Assembly (NCBI RefSeq): GCF_050749885.1 | Contig: NZ_JBOIUB010000005.1 | Location: 124,001-188,000, forward strand | From: Zooshikella sp050749885 | GTDB taxonomy: Bacteria > Pseudomonadota > Gammaproteobacteria > Pseudomonadales > Zooshikellaceae | Direction of reading: 5' to 3' | Length of the DNA: 64,000 nt | Part shown: piece after piece, positions 35,229 to 42,157 of the stretch | Numbering within the stretch: the stretch's first letter is position 1 | How the letters are laid out: the number at the start of each line of letters is the position of its first letter | Notes under the pieces: model-generated | Databases searched by the model: none | Seen by the model: the letters and a program-made list of their open reading frames with translations, nothing else | What the model was told of the DNA's origin: nothing | Program-made: the position numbers and the translations under genes

Positions 35229-35252
35229 CTCCCTCTTATAACTGAGAGGGAG
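35229..35252. terminator. Terminator-like hairpin between convergent genes
   Basis: CTCCCTCT / AGAGGGAG, an 8-bp perfect stem with an 8-nt loop, lying between the LamG-like gene and DUF2288. There is no T tract, so intrinsic termination is uncertain. Confidence 0.5.
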
Positions 35253-35278
35253 AGCTAAGCCACAGTTAAAGATGTTTA

Positions 35279-35587
35279 TTATTTTTTATCTTGAACCAAC
35301 ACCCATGGTCGAATAACCACAGCCCACAACACAGAATCTTGCTCATACCATGCTGTAGCTTGTTGGTCAGTCACTTTTGCGATTTTATTTTCAACCATCC
35401 AAGCTTCAATTTGGCTTTTATTATCCTGAGCAATCTGTGCCGCAACTTCAACTAAATCTAAGCCTTTATTTACAGCGATTACTTGCCCAGCAGCAAAAAA
35501 TGACTGCAAATCTTTCCAGGCAATCGTTGAAGTTTCAAGATTTAACTTTGCTTTTAATAGTGTTTGCTGGTCAAGCTCTGCCATCAT
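35279..35587 (-). CDS. DUF2288-family protein
   Basis: A 102-residue soluble protein with the pattern of DUF2288: LKAKLNLETSTIAWKDLQSFFAAGQVIAV, GLDLVEVAAQIAQDN and a C-terminal WYEQDSVLWAVVIRPWVLVQ. Its function is not known. The start overlaps the upstream oxygenase stop (ATGA, 35584-35587), so translation is coupled and a shared role with the oxygenase is plausible. A second in-frame ATG one codon later cannot be excluded as the start. Confidence 0.8.
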   Translation of the reverse strand: MMAELDQQTLLKAKLNLETSTIAWKDLQSFFAAGQVIAVNKGLDLVEVAAQIAQDNKSQIEAWMVENKIAKVTDQQATAWYEQDSVLWAVVIRPWVLVQDKK

Positions 35588-36423
35588 ATTACTCCAAGCT
35601 CTTTTAACCTTTCGAGCAAGTATTCTCTTGCAGTATAATGTTCAGATAATACAACATCGGGATTAGGGTGTAAAAACAACGGTAAGGAAATTCGTGATTT
35701 ATCTTGACGTCCACCTGTAGGATTAATCACTCGGTGAGTAGTTGAAGGAAAGTAGCCTTGAGAAGCCTCCTGAAGCATATCACCTGTATTAATAATGAGG
35801 GCTCCAAAGTCACAGGGTACATCTAACCACTCACCATTACTTCCTTTAACTTGCAAGCCCGGTTCATTAGCAGCCGGTAAAATAGTAAGCAAATTTATAT
35901 CTTCATGAGCAGCCGCTCGAATAGCACCAGGTTCCTCCTCACCCGTTAATGGTGGGTAGTGCAATACTCTAAGTAGTGTACCACGGCTACTTTCTATCAT
36001 TTTTGATAAAGGCATTGAATAATGTTGGGCGATCTCTGCAGGTGTATGCGCTTCTACCCAACTTAACAACTCTGTTGCCAAAGTGTTAGCCATTTGATAA
36101 TAGCTCATTGCATCAGCTTTTAATTGAGCAGGAATTTGTCCCCAAGGATAAATATGATAATACTCTTTAATATCTTTAACCATGTGTCCTTTGGCTACTT
36201 CAGATACTTCAGAGGGAAAGTAACCATCTTGCGTATCAACATTGTAGCGATACTGATGTTTTTCATCGCTAACAAAAAACGTATACCAATTATTATAAAT
36301 AGACTCAACAAGGGTCTGAGAGATAGGATGGTTCTTAATTACTCCAAAACCCGTCGTTCTTAAAGATTCAACAAATTTCTGAGCACAATCAGGGGTTAAA
36401 TAATCAACAGTTTTTACTTGCAT
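35584..36423 (-). CDS. Isopenicillin-N-synthase-family 2-oxoglutarate/Fe(II) oxygenase
   Basis: A 279-residue non-haem iron dioxygenase. The HxD...H iron triad is AAHEDINLLTILP and TTHRVINP, with the 2-oxoglutarate-binding RxS in KSRISLPLFLHP. The N-terminal TTGFGVIKNHPI matches the DIOX_N region. Proteins of this group oxidise small molecules; the substrate of this branch is not established. It is first in a two-gene operon with DUF2288. Confidence 0.88.
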   Translation of the reverse strand: MQVKTVDYLTPDCAQKFVESLRTTGFGVIKNHPISQTLVESIYNNWYTFFVSDEKHQYRYNVDTQDGYFPSEVSEVAKGHMVKDIKEYYHIYPWGQIPAQLKADAMSYYQMANTLATELLSWVEAHTPAEIAQHYSMPLSKMIESSRGTLLRVLHYPPLTGEEEPGAIRAAAHEDINLLTILPAANEPGLQVKGSNGEWLDVPCDFGALIINTGDMLQEASQGYFPSTTHRVINPTGGRQDKSRISLPLFLHPNPDVVLSEHYTAREYLLERLKELGVI

Positions 36424-37073
36424 TATTATGACTCTATTGATACAGAATCATGACAGTTTACCAGCTATTGACTGATTAGCAACCAACTAGTCTCGGTAAA
36501 TTCTCAGTTCAACCGACTTATACTGATACCAAACTTTTAATCAATTGGATTTTTGGCTATCTTTCTATTCTCACCACTACAAAGAGCTTGAAATTTATCT
36601 GTCAACACAAATCATTTAAATATCAACAGTTATTTTAACTAAATCTTCTACATCTATATTAATTTCCTCACAAACACACCAAAACAAAATAAAGCTTCCA
36701 CTAGACTTCATTTTTACATATAACCTAAAAATCAAATAAATTAATCCCACATTTTGTACAACAAACTCTATTAAAAATAAATATCCATTCTTAATGGAGT
36801 TAGTATCATGCAAAATAAAAAAGGAAAGAAAAGGAAAGTGGACATCCACATCTTAATAACTATCAAATGACAGAAAAATGCCTTACTACAAATACATTAC
36901 AACTACAAATCATTCAGTTAACATATTTGCAGACTATTTTTAATTGATATAGGATGAGATTAAACAGGAGAAAACAAAGGTTTTTTGAATGTTTTTTAGC
37001 AAATATCCTTACAAAGACAAAAAATATTCACACAGCATATAATTACATACTTGTTACTATTACAACCGCTATG
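36424..37073. other. AT-rich gap between the oxygenase and the mobile island
   Basis: About 650 nt. A 77-codon minus-strand frame (36616-36849) is hydrophobic and not credible. GGACATCCAC near 36840 matches ten bases of the REP element further right, but the rest does not. No RNA gene or terminator is seen. Confidence 0.4.
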
Positions 37074-38147
37074 TTAAGTATATCGAATACTGTTTGCCGC
37101 AAATAGTTGCTTAACAAGTCTAATACCTTTAATAAATTTCCGTTGCCATTGCGTCACTGCTTTTTGCATACTATTTTCTGTTCCAACCACATCAATAAAA
37201 CGCTTTTCTTTCCGGCTTACAAACCCAAGCAATTCATCTTTATTGATATTTAAACGCTCAAGAATAGGCGGTTGTTGCTCGCTAATGGCACCACGCTTAT
37301 CATCACAGATAGCACGACCCAACCAATCCACTAATTGTAAATAGTCTTTTAAGCTGAAGGGAATTGCCGTTTTCTTTCCTTGTTTTTCATTACCTGAAAA
37401 ACGCAATAATAGAGGTACAACAGGTAGGGGTTGTTTTGGCAATTTTGTTTTTCGTACAAAAGTCTGGTTTCGTGGTTTTCTTTTCTGCTGGCTTTTCTGT
37501 TGCCGGTTAGCCCACGCTACCATCCGAGCCTGGATTGATGTGAAATCCGACGCTTCTGGCGTTTCTGCCATACCGGCGCGAACAGGATTTAAGTCCACAT
37601 AACTCATGCACGTTAATAATGCGGCTTCATCCAATAATGCCTGACTTTTAAATCGGCCTTCCCAGAATCTACCTTTACAACCATCTTCATCATTGGCCCA
37701 GCGGGCGATAGGCTCATTTAAACAACGCATAAACCAGGATAAATCAGATAATCGTTGCCGCCATTGCTGGACTATCTCATCAACAACATTTAATTCAGCT
37801 TTATCCAACGTTGCTCCTGCTAAATAACGCTGAATCATAGGAGGACCTTGATACAACTTGCGCCAGCGACGAATCACTTCATTATCAGTCCATTGTTCAG
37901 CCTTTTCCGCATCAATACGCACCACTAAGTGGTAATGATTTGACATCACCGCATAAGCGCAGATATCAATCGCAAACACTTTAACTAGCTCAGTCAGCCT
38001 TTCCACCATCCACGCTTTGCGGTGATCAAAATTTTGGCCTGTCAACTTGTCATCACCACACAAAAAAGCACGGCGGACACAGCGACAAATACAGTGATAA
38101 TACGGCGTATCCTGCACACTCACCAACTCACTTCGTGGCCTCGTCAT
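37074..38147 (-). CDS. REP-associated tyrosine transposase (RAYT, Y1_Tnp family)
   Basis: A 357-residue single-stranded-DNA transposase of the IS200-like Y1 group that acts on REP palindromes. The N-terminus MTRPRSELVSVQDTPYYHC and RCVRRAFLCG are hallmarks of the family. The HUH metal motif is NHYHLVVRID, and the catalytic tyrosine should be that in SYVDLNPVRAG. A basic C-terminal tail follows. I chose the ATG at 38147, with GAGAGG about 8 nt upstream; an in-frame start at 38162 adds five residues. REP-like elements with matching sequence lie to its right, so it may be the enzyme that spread them. It appears intact. Confidence 0.92.
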   Translation of the reverse strand: MTRPRSELVSVQDTPYYHCICRCVRRAFLCGDDKLTGQNFDHRKAWMVERLTELVKVFAIDICAYAVMSNHYHLVVRIDAEKAEQWTDNEVIRRWRKLYQGPPMIQRYLAGATLDKAELNVVDEIVQQWRQRLSDLSWFMRCLNEPIARWANDEDGCKGRFWEGRFKSQALLDEAALLTCMSYVDLNPVRAGMAETPEASDFTSIQARMVAWANRQQKSQQKRKPRNQTFVRKTKLPKQPLPVVPLLLRFSGNEKQGKKTAIPFSLKDYLQLVDWLGRAICDDKRGAISEQQPPILERLNINKDELLGFVSRKEKRFIDVVGTENSMQKAVTQWQRKFIKGIRLVKQLFAANSIRYT

Positions 38148-38420
38148 CCTTAAACCTCTCACTACAACTGATCAAAATTCAGACAACATCATAACCACAT
38201 ACACCAGACTATTTTTTGATCAACATCAAATCTAGGGTGTCCCCTTCTTTCACGACAGATACAGTGATAATACGGCGTATCCTGCACACTCACCAACTGA
38301 CTTCGTGGCCTCGTCATCCTTAAACCTCTCACTACAACTGATCGAAATTCAGACAACATCATAACCACACACAACAGACTACTTTTTGATCAACATCAAA
38401 TCTAGGGTGTCCCTTTCTTT
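38083..38420 (-). repeat. Tandem direct duplication of the RAYT 5' end plus half a REP element
   Basis: Two ~168-nt copies, about 38083-38250 and 38253-38420, differ at only a few positions. Each carries the first ~22 codons of the transposase, its leader, and a TTTTTGATCAACATCAAATC...GGTGTCCC segment that is one half of the REP-like element. The period is 170 nt. Confidence 0.9.
38189..38374 (-). pseudogene. RAYT 5'-end fragment (duplicated)
   Basis: Repeats the N-terminus of the adjacent transposase (MTRPRSQLVSVQDTPYYHCICR) and then diverges into unrelated sequence (ERRGHPRF). No HUH or tyrosine motif remains. It arose from the 170-nt tandem duplication and is not functional. Confidence 0.88.
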
Positions 38421-38446
38421 TACTGCTGAAGCTGGATTGTTTGGAA

Positions 38447-38950
38447 CTATTGCATTAAGTCAATGTACTCTTCTATATCTCCAATTAAGAAACTATTAAA
38501 CCCAATTTCTAATTCTCGCTCTACATGCTTATCTAAATTAGACCATATAGTGATAACACAATCGTCGTCATCAATCTTCTTACTAGTGTCTAAGCACAAG
38601 AAAATTTCATCATTAACACTACGGAAAATTATTAGATAATCTGGAAAATTTTCTTGCTCTCGCTTTCTGAGATTAAACCAAACGAAGTTTGGAAAGCCTG
38701 CACTTGAGAAATCACTAGATTTTGTTAACCCTAGATACTCAACATGACCAAAGGCCATATTCCCAAACTCCTTCAAGTATCTTTTAAAACTATTAGGCAA
38801 TGAAACACCTAAATATTGTTCCGCTGAAGATATTTCTTCTGAGCTGTGATGCCCATGGCAATCAAACTCTTTGAGTTCATCTAGTGCTAACATTAAATCT
38901 TCGAAGCTGCTACGCTCCATAATTAATATCCTCCCGCTCGAGTCTTCCAA
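38447..38950 (-). CDS. SMI1/KNR4 (SUKH) family protein, probable orphan immunity protein
   Basis: A 167-residue protein with the SUKH pattern: SSEEISSAEQYLGVSLPNSFKRYLKEFGN (helix with the LPxSFxxYL core), GHVEYLGL, PDYLIIFRSVNDEIFLCLDTS and a C-terminal SFLIGDIEEYIDLM. SUKH proteins are frequent immunity proteins for polymorphic (CDI, Rhs, T6SS) toxins. No toxin gene is adjacent, but it sits among REP elements and other small orphan genes. The start at 38950 or a slightly later ATG (MERSSFEDLM) is possible. Confidence 0.8.
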   Translation of the reverse strand: MEDSSGRILIMERSSFEDLMLALDELKEFDCHGHHSSEEISSAEQYLGVSLPNSFKRYLKEFGNMAFGHVEYLGLTKSSDFSSAGFPNFVWFNLRKREQENFPDYLIIFRSVNDEIFLCLDTSKKIDDDDCVITIWSNLDKHVERELEIGFNSFLIGDIEEYIDLMQ

Positions 38951-38973
38951 TAATCAGAACTCCATTTAATAAA

Positions 38974-39031
38974 GAATTAAAAAGGACATCCACTTTTTGA
39001 TCAACGTCAAATCTAGGGTGTCCCTTTATTG
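38974..39031. repeat. REP-like element, full copy
   Basis: GAATTAAAAAGGACATCCAC ... TCAAATCTAGGGTGTCCCTT. The ends are near-inverted (AAAGGACA / TGTCCCTTT), so a fold-back is possible. Near-identical to 39900-39957, and its right half recurs twice at 38200-38420. Confidence 0.85.
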
Positions 39032-39032
39032 T

Positions 39033-39265
39033 TCTCGGCTCGCGATTTACGCCTTATGCCGTATTGTGTTCCCTATCACCCAACAAGATCCACACACTCA
39101 ATTTGTGATTTCGGAGCTCAATACTGAGCCTATACATGCTTCTGTCAACGCTTAACCATTGTCCTTACGGACAACCGCCCATGACTCGAAGTCTCAGCGG
39201 GTCGCTAGCCCTTACTGAGTAGAGGAATTTCACCTCCAACCTTTTGCCGGCTTAGCCCGGCGCAC
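39033..39265 (-). mobile_element. Truncated group II intron (5' part of domain I only)
   Basis: Read on the minus strand from 39265, the sequence begins GTGCGCC and continues GGCTAAGCCGGC, GGTTGGAGGTGAAATTCCTC and CATGGGCGGTTGTCC, which is the usual start of bacterial group II introns. The exon just before it ends ACACTCA (39266-39272). The intron contains TGAGTGT (39094-39100 on the plus strand as acactca), a 7-nt perfect EBS1 for that IBS1. The element stops after about 230 nt against a REP element; no reverse transcriptase frame and no domain V is seen. It begins 25 nt after the stop of the 39290-39772 gene. Confidence 0.7.
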
Positions 39266-39289
39266 TGAGTGTCCTCTTTCTCAATTTTT

Positions 39290-39772
39290 TCAATCAAACC
39301 CTCTGTGAGCAATAAAAGCTAACCATTCAGATCCAAGCCATATCAAACAAATGTCACAAAAATCACCATTATCATTATCTTCAAACACTTGCATATCTGA
39401 TATCGTATCTGATGAGAATTCTAACAAACTTGAAAAATAATAACCTTCGCCAACAAAATTTAAGAGATCATTTATAAACTGATTCACGTCTTCTTCTGAA
39501 GACTTACCAAATGGTGGATACTCATTAATCAACGGCTTTGTTAATAAGTACAAAAACTGACTAAGCATCTCCTGAAAAGATATGATGTTCCAGTCAACCT
39601 CTATACAACTATATTTACGCATTATAGAGTTTACAAAGGCTTTTAATTCCTTATCATTCCAGTCTCTTGGATAATTTTCAATTTGTTCAAAACCTATAGT
39701 AGCTTCACAGTGTTTGCCGCATGCATTTTTGTATGCACTAATTAATATTTCAGGCGTTATACTATTTTTCAC
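39290..39772 (-). CDS. Hypothetical small protein, possible immunity protein
   Basis: A 160-residue acidic, soluble-looking protein without signal or membrane segment; no family recognised. The C-terminus (DFCDICLIWLGSEWLAFIAHRGFD) has the aromatic beta pattern seen in many toxin-immunity proteins. It is flanked by a REP-like element on one side and a group II intron remnant on the other, and lies beside a SUKH gene. The immunity role is inferred from context only. Confidence 0.6.
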   Translation of the reverse strand: MKNSITPEILISAYKNACGKHCEATIGFEQIENYPRDWNDKELKAFVNSIMRKYSCIEVDWNIISFQEMLSQFLYLLTKPLINEYPPFGKSSEEDVNQFINDLLNFVGEGYYFSSLLEFSSDTISDMQVFEDNDNGDFCDICLIWLGSEWLAFIAHRGFD

Positions 39773-39899
39773 TTTTTTGTATCACCTTATAGCTGTGGGA
39801 AAGCTGTTTGTATTCTAAATCCACTTGGAGAGTTAGTATCCTTTACAAGCCTCAAAAACACTTTTTTCGTTTTCAGCATTTTTGTACTACCCTGCACAG

Positions 39900-39957
39900 T
39901 AATTAAAAAGGACATCCACTTTTTGATCAAAGTCAAATCTAGGGTGTCCCTTTATTG
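39900..39957. repeat. REP-like element, full copy
   Basis: Second full copy of the element at 38974-39031, differing at few positions (TTGATCAAAGTCAA instead of TTGATCAACGTCAA). It lies between the 160-aa and 129-aa genes. Confidence 0.85.
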
Positions 39958-40097
39958 GTGCTCTTTTCTCGACTTTGACCATTTGATTTCCAGTTATTGT
40001 GCATCGCCACTTAAAAAAAACAAATTCTACTTATTATTTGATCACACTTAGCTAAATCAAAAGAAAAAAATCGAGCATAAACCTCTCGTTTTAATAA

Positions 40098-40487
40098 TTA
40101 AAATTGGTTTTTATAGTCTTTTTCAATTTTTTCTTTTTGGTATAAATATCCATTAAATGTTGCACTACTCATTATTTGAGTATCAGCATACTCTCCCTGC
40201 TGCTCTCCAATAACATTAACTTCTTTTCCTTCAAAATCATATTCCACTAAAATCGGTGCATCATTTTCACCTTTGATAATATCTCTGGCATACACTGCGC
40301 CACTAACCAACTCAGACTGCTGGACATATTCCCCGCCCATCAAACCTCCGCCAAAGGGAAAAGCATGGGGCTTTCCACTTACAAAAATAACAAACAAAGC
40401 AAGCCAGAAGCCCAATCCCAGTCGTAATAAATTCAGCCAAAGTGGCGAAGAAAGGATTAATTGAATAACAGGCACATACCACTGCAT
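40098..40487 (-). CDS. Hypothetical membrane-anchored small protein
   Basis: A 129-residue protein with one or two hydrophobic segments at residues ~5-38 (VIQLILSSPLWLNLLRLGLG and WLALFVIFVS), then a soluble acidic domain (GENDAPILVEYDFEGKEVNVIG, TQIMSSATFNGYLYQKEK). No family recognised. It is the rightmost gene of the mobile island. A single unsupported ORF, but length and composition favour a real gene. Confidence 0.5.
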   Translation of the reverse strand: MQWYVPVIQLILSSPLWLNLLRLGLGFWLALFVIFVSGKPHAFPFGGGLMGGEYVQQSELVSGAVYARDIIKGENDAPILVEYDFEGKEVNVIGEQQGEYADTQIMSSATFNGYLYQKEKIEKDYKNQF

Positions 40488-40694
40488 ATTTTTAACTACC
40501 CTACGCTCAAAAAAGCGCTTTTACAGCCTGCTTAAAACTATCAATAACAAACTTCCAGTTTAGGCCATGAAATCCAATTCAGTAGGAGATGGCGGTACAG
40601 AAGGTTTTTTGAATTTGCGATTCAAAGCAACTGAAAATACTCAAGTGGTTACTAGGCCCTAGGCTCAAAAGAAATGCTATTCCTAAACATAGGC
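40488..40694. other. Left part of the uspE upstream gap
   Basis: About 200 nt between the 129-aa gene and the FNR-type box; no gene or clear structure. It belongs to a 410-nt gap before uspE. Confidence 0.4.
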
Positions 40695-40708
40695 TTGATG
40701 CACATCAA
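40695..40708 (+). promoter_or_regulatory. Perfect FNR/Anr box upstream of uspE
   Basis: TTGATGCACATCAA matches the TTGAT-N4-ATCAA consensus exactly. A TAGACT hexamer at about 40731-40736 would be the -10 and predicts a start near 40743, putting the box at -41.5, the class II activator position. This implies induction when oxygen is low. Confidence 0.8.
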
Positions 40709-40897
40709 ACAGTTGTTTGAAAACTAATCTTAGACTACATTTATCCTACTCTTGTCGAGTATTAAACCGTCATCAAATGGCTGTTAACCTCTATGCGTGA
40801 ATTTGAACACTCAATAACACGCATATATCTAGGGCAACCATCTCGTAACAAGTAACAACGGTCTAACCCCGAATGCTCATGAATAGGGAAAAGCACC

Positions 40898-41767
40898 ATG
40901 CAAGCGATACGTAAACTGCTGGTAGTTGTTGATACCCGCAAGCCTGAACATACTGCACTGAACCGTGCCTGCGCGATTGCACATGTAACAGGCTCCCAAC
41001 TTCATATCCTTTGTTGTAATCCACATCCTGATGAAGAAACCCATGCTGTTCTCAGTGACTGGTGTGAGCCCATTCGAGCGCAAGGGTTATCGGTTACGAA
41101 GCATATTCATTGGGATCACAGTCTTCATGAAACGATTATCAAGGTCCAGCAAGCCGAGCAGTGTGAACTGGTCATCAAAGATGCGCGCGAAGAAAGTGAA
41201 CTGAGTAAAGTTGTTTTTACACCCAGTGATTGGAAATTACTGCGACAGTGTCCAGCGGGCATCTTATTAGTCAAGAATGATAAGCCTTGGGAGAATGGTA
41301 ATATTTTGGCGGCCGTCGATGCTGATCCAAACGATGGTGACCACCAAATATTAAATGATGTCATTATCAGCCATGCTCGGGATATTGCCGGACTTGCTGA
41401 TGGTGAGTGTCACCTGGCTTCAGCACATCCCGCACCTATGCTGTCATCTCCTGATCCGGTCTATCAATTACAAGATGCTTTACAGAAAAAATATTTAGAA
41501 GTCTGTTCAGGTTTTGCTGAAAAATATCATATCCCGGCAGACCACATTCATGTCGAAGAAGGGCCAGCTTCAAGCTATATTCCCCATATCGCTAAAAAGC
41601 TAGATGCACCTCTCGTCGTCATTGGTACTGTGGCACGTAGTGGACTGAAAGGCGCCATTATCGGCAATACTGCAGAACAGATTATTGATAGCCTGGACGC
41701 GGATATTCTCACACTAAAACCAACGCATGTGATGGAAACACTAGAAGCCGCTCTGAGCCATAAATAA
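40898..41767 (+). CDS. uspE: Tandem universal stress protein UspE
   Basis: A 289-residue protein with two Usp domains. The first runs from KLLVVVDTRKPEHTALNRAC to about residue 130 (QCPAGILLVK); the second from NILAAVDADPND to DADILTLKP. The ATP-loop-like GTVARSGLKGAIIGNTAE (G-x2-G-x9-G-[S/N]) is clear in domain 2 and degenerate in domain 1. AGGGA lies 8 nt before the ATG. The FNR/Anr box upstream fits the known oxygen-limitation control of Usp genes in Pseudomonas-type bacteria. It acts in the cytoplasm in stress survival; the mechanism is not known. Confidence 0.92.
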   Translation: MQAIRKLLVVVDTRKPEHTALNRACAIAHVTGSQLHILCCNPHPDEETHAVLSDWCEPIRAQGLSVTKHIHWDHSLHETIIKVQQAEQCELVIKDAREESELSKVVFTPSDWKLLRQCPAGILLVKNDKPWENGNILAAVDADPNDGDHQILNDVIISHARDIAGLADGECHLASAHPAPMLSSPDPVYQLQDALQKKYLEVCSGFAEKYHIPADHIHVEEGPASSYIPHIAKKLDAPLVVIGTVARSGLKGAIIGNTAEQIIDSLDADILTLKPTHVMETLEAALSHK

Positions 41768-41802
41768 ACATAGAGAGAACATGTAAAGCTATATTCTTCA
41801 TT

Positions 41803-41858
41803 AAATATGCCGTATTTTTAGTTATACCGACAATAATGGTATATAAGCGGCATATTTT
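41803..41858 (+). terminator. Two-part terminator-like hairpin after uspE
   Basis: Outer arms AAATATGCCG / CGGCATATTT and inner arms TATACC / GGTATA form a long stem ending in TTTT, about 35 nt after the uspE stop. Another ~300 nt up to acnB show no gene. Confidence 0.7.
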
Positions 41859-42157
41859 AAATCTACTGTTAATTGACCCACTGCAACTGGCTTATAACAA
41901 TACGACAGTTTGTAACATTTTTTTCATGAATAATGGAAATTAATAAGGTAAGTCACCGACTTACTTAACAATTTTCCCTTACTTCGTTATACTTTCATAA
42001 CCAAGTGGGGTCACTAAATTGCTATTTATTTACCTGCCAAATACCCCATAAGCGCTTGCGAGTTCAAGCCCTAAAGGCCCACCTAATTCTCTGATGAGCA
42101 TCATCACCAGCGCGTGATAATAACCCGGCAGGAAGCACACTGATGAGGGTAAGAATC

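Noticed and set aside
36616..36849. 77-codon minus-strand frame in the gap before the RAYT gene
   Set aside because: Hydrophobic low-complexity composition typical of AT-rich chance frames; no ribosome site and no family pattern.
36835..36855. GGACATCCAC match to the REP-like element
   Set aside because: Only ten bases match; the rest of the element is missing, so chance is the simpler view.
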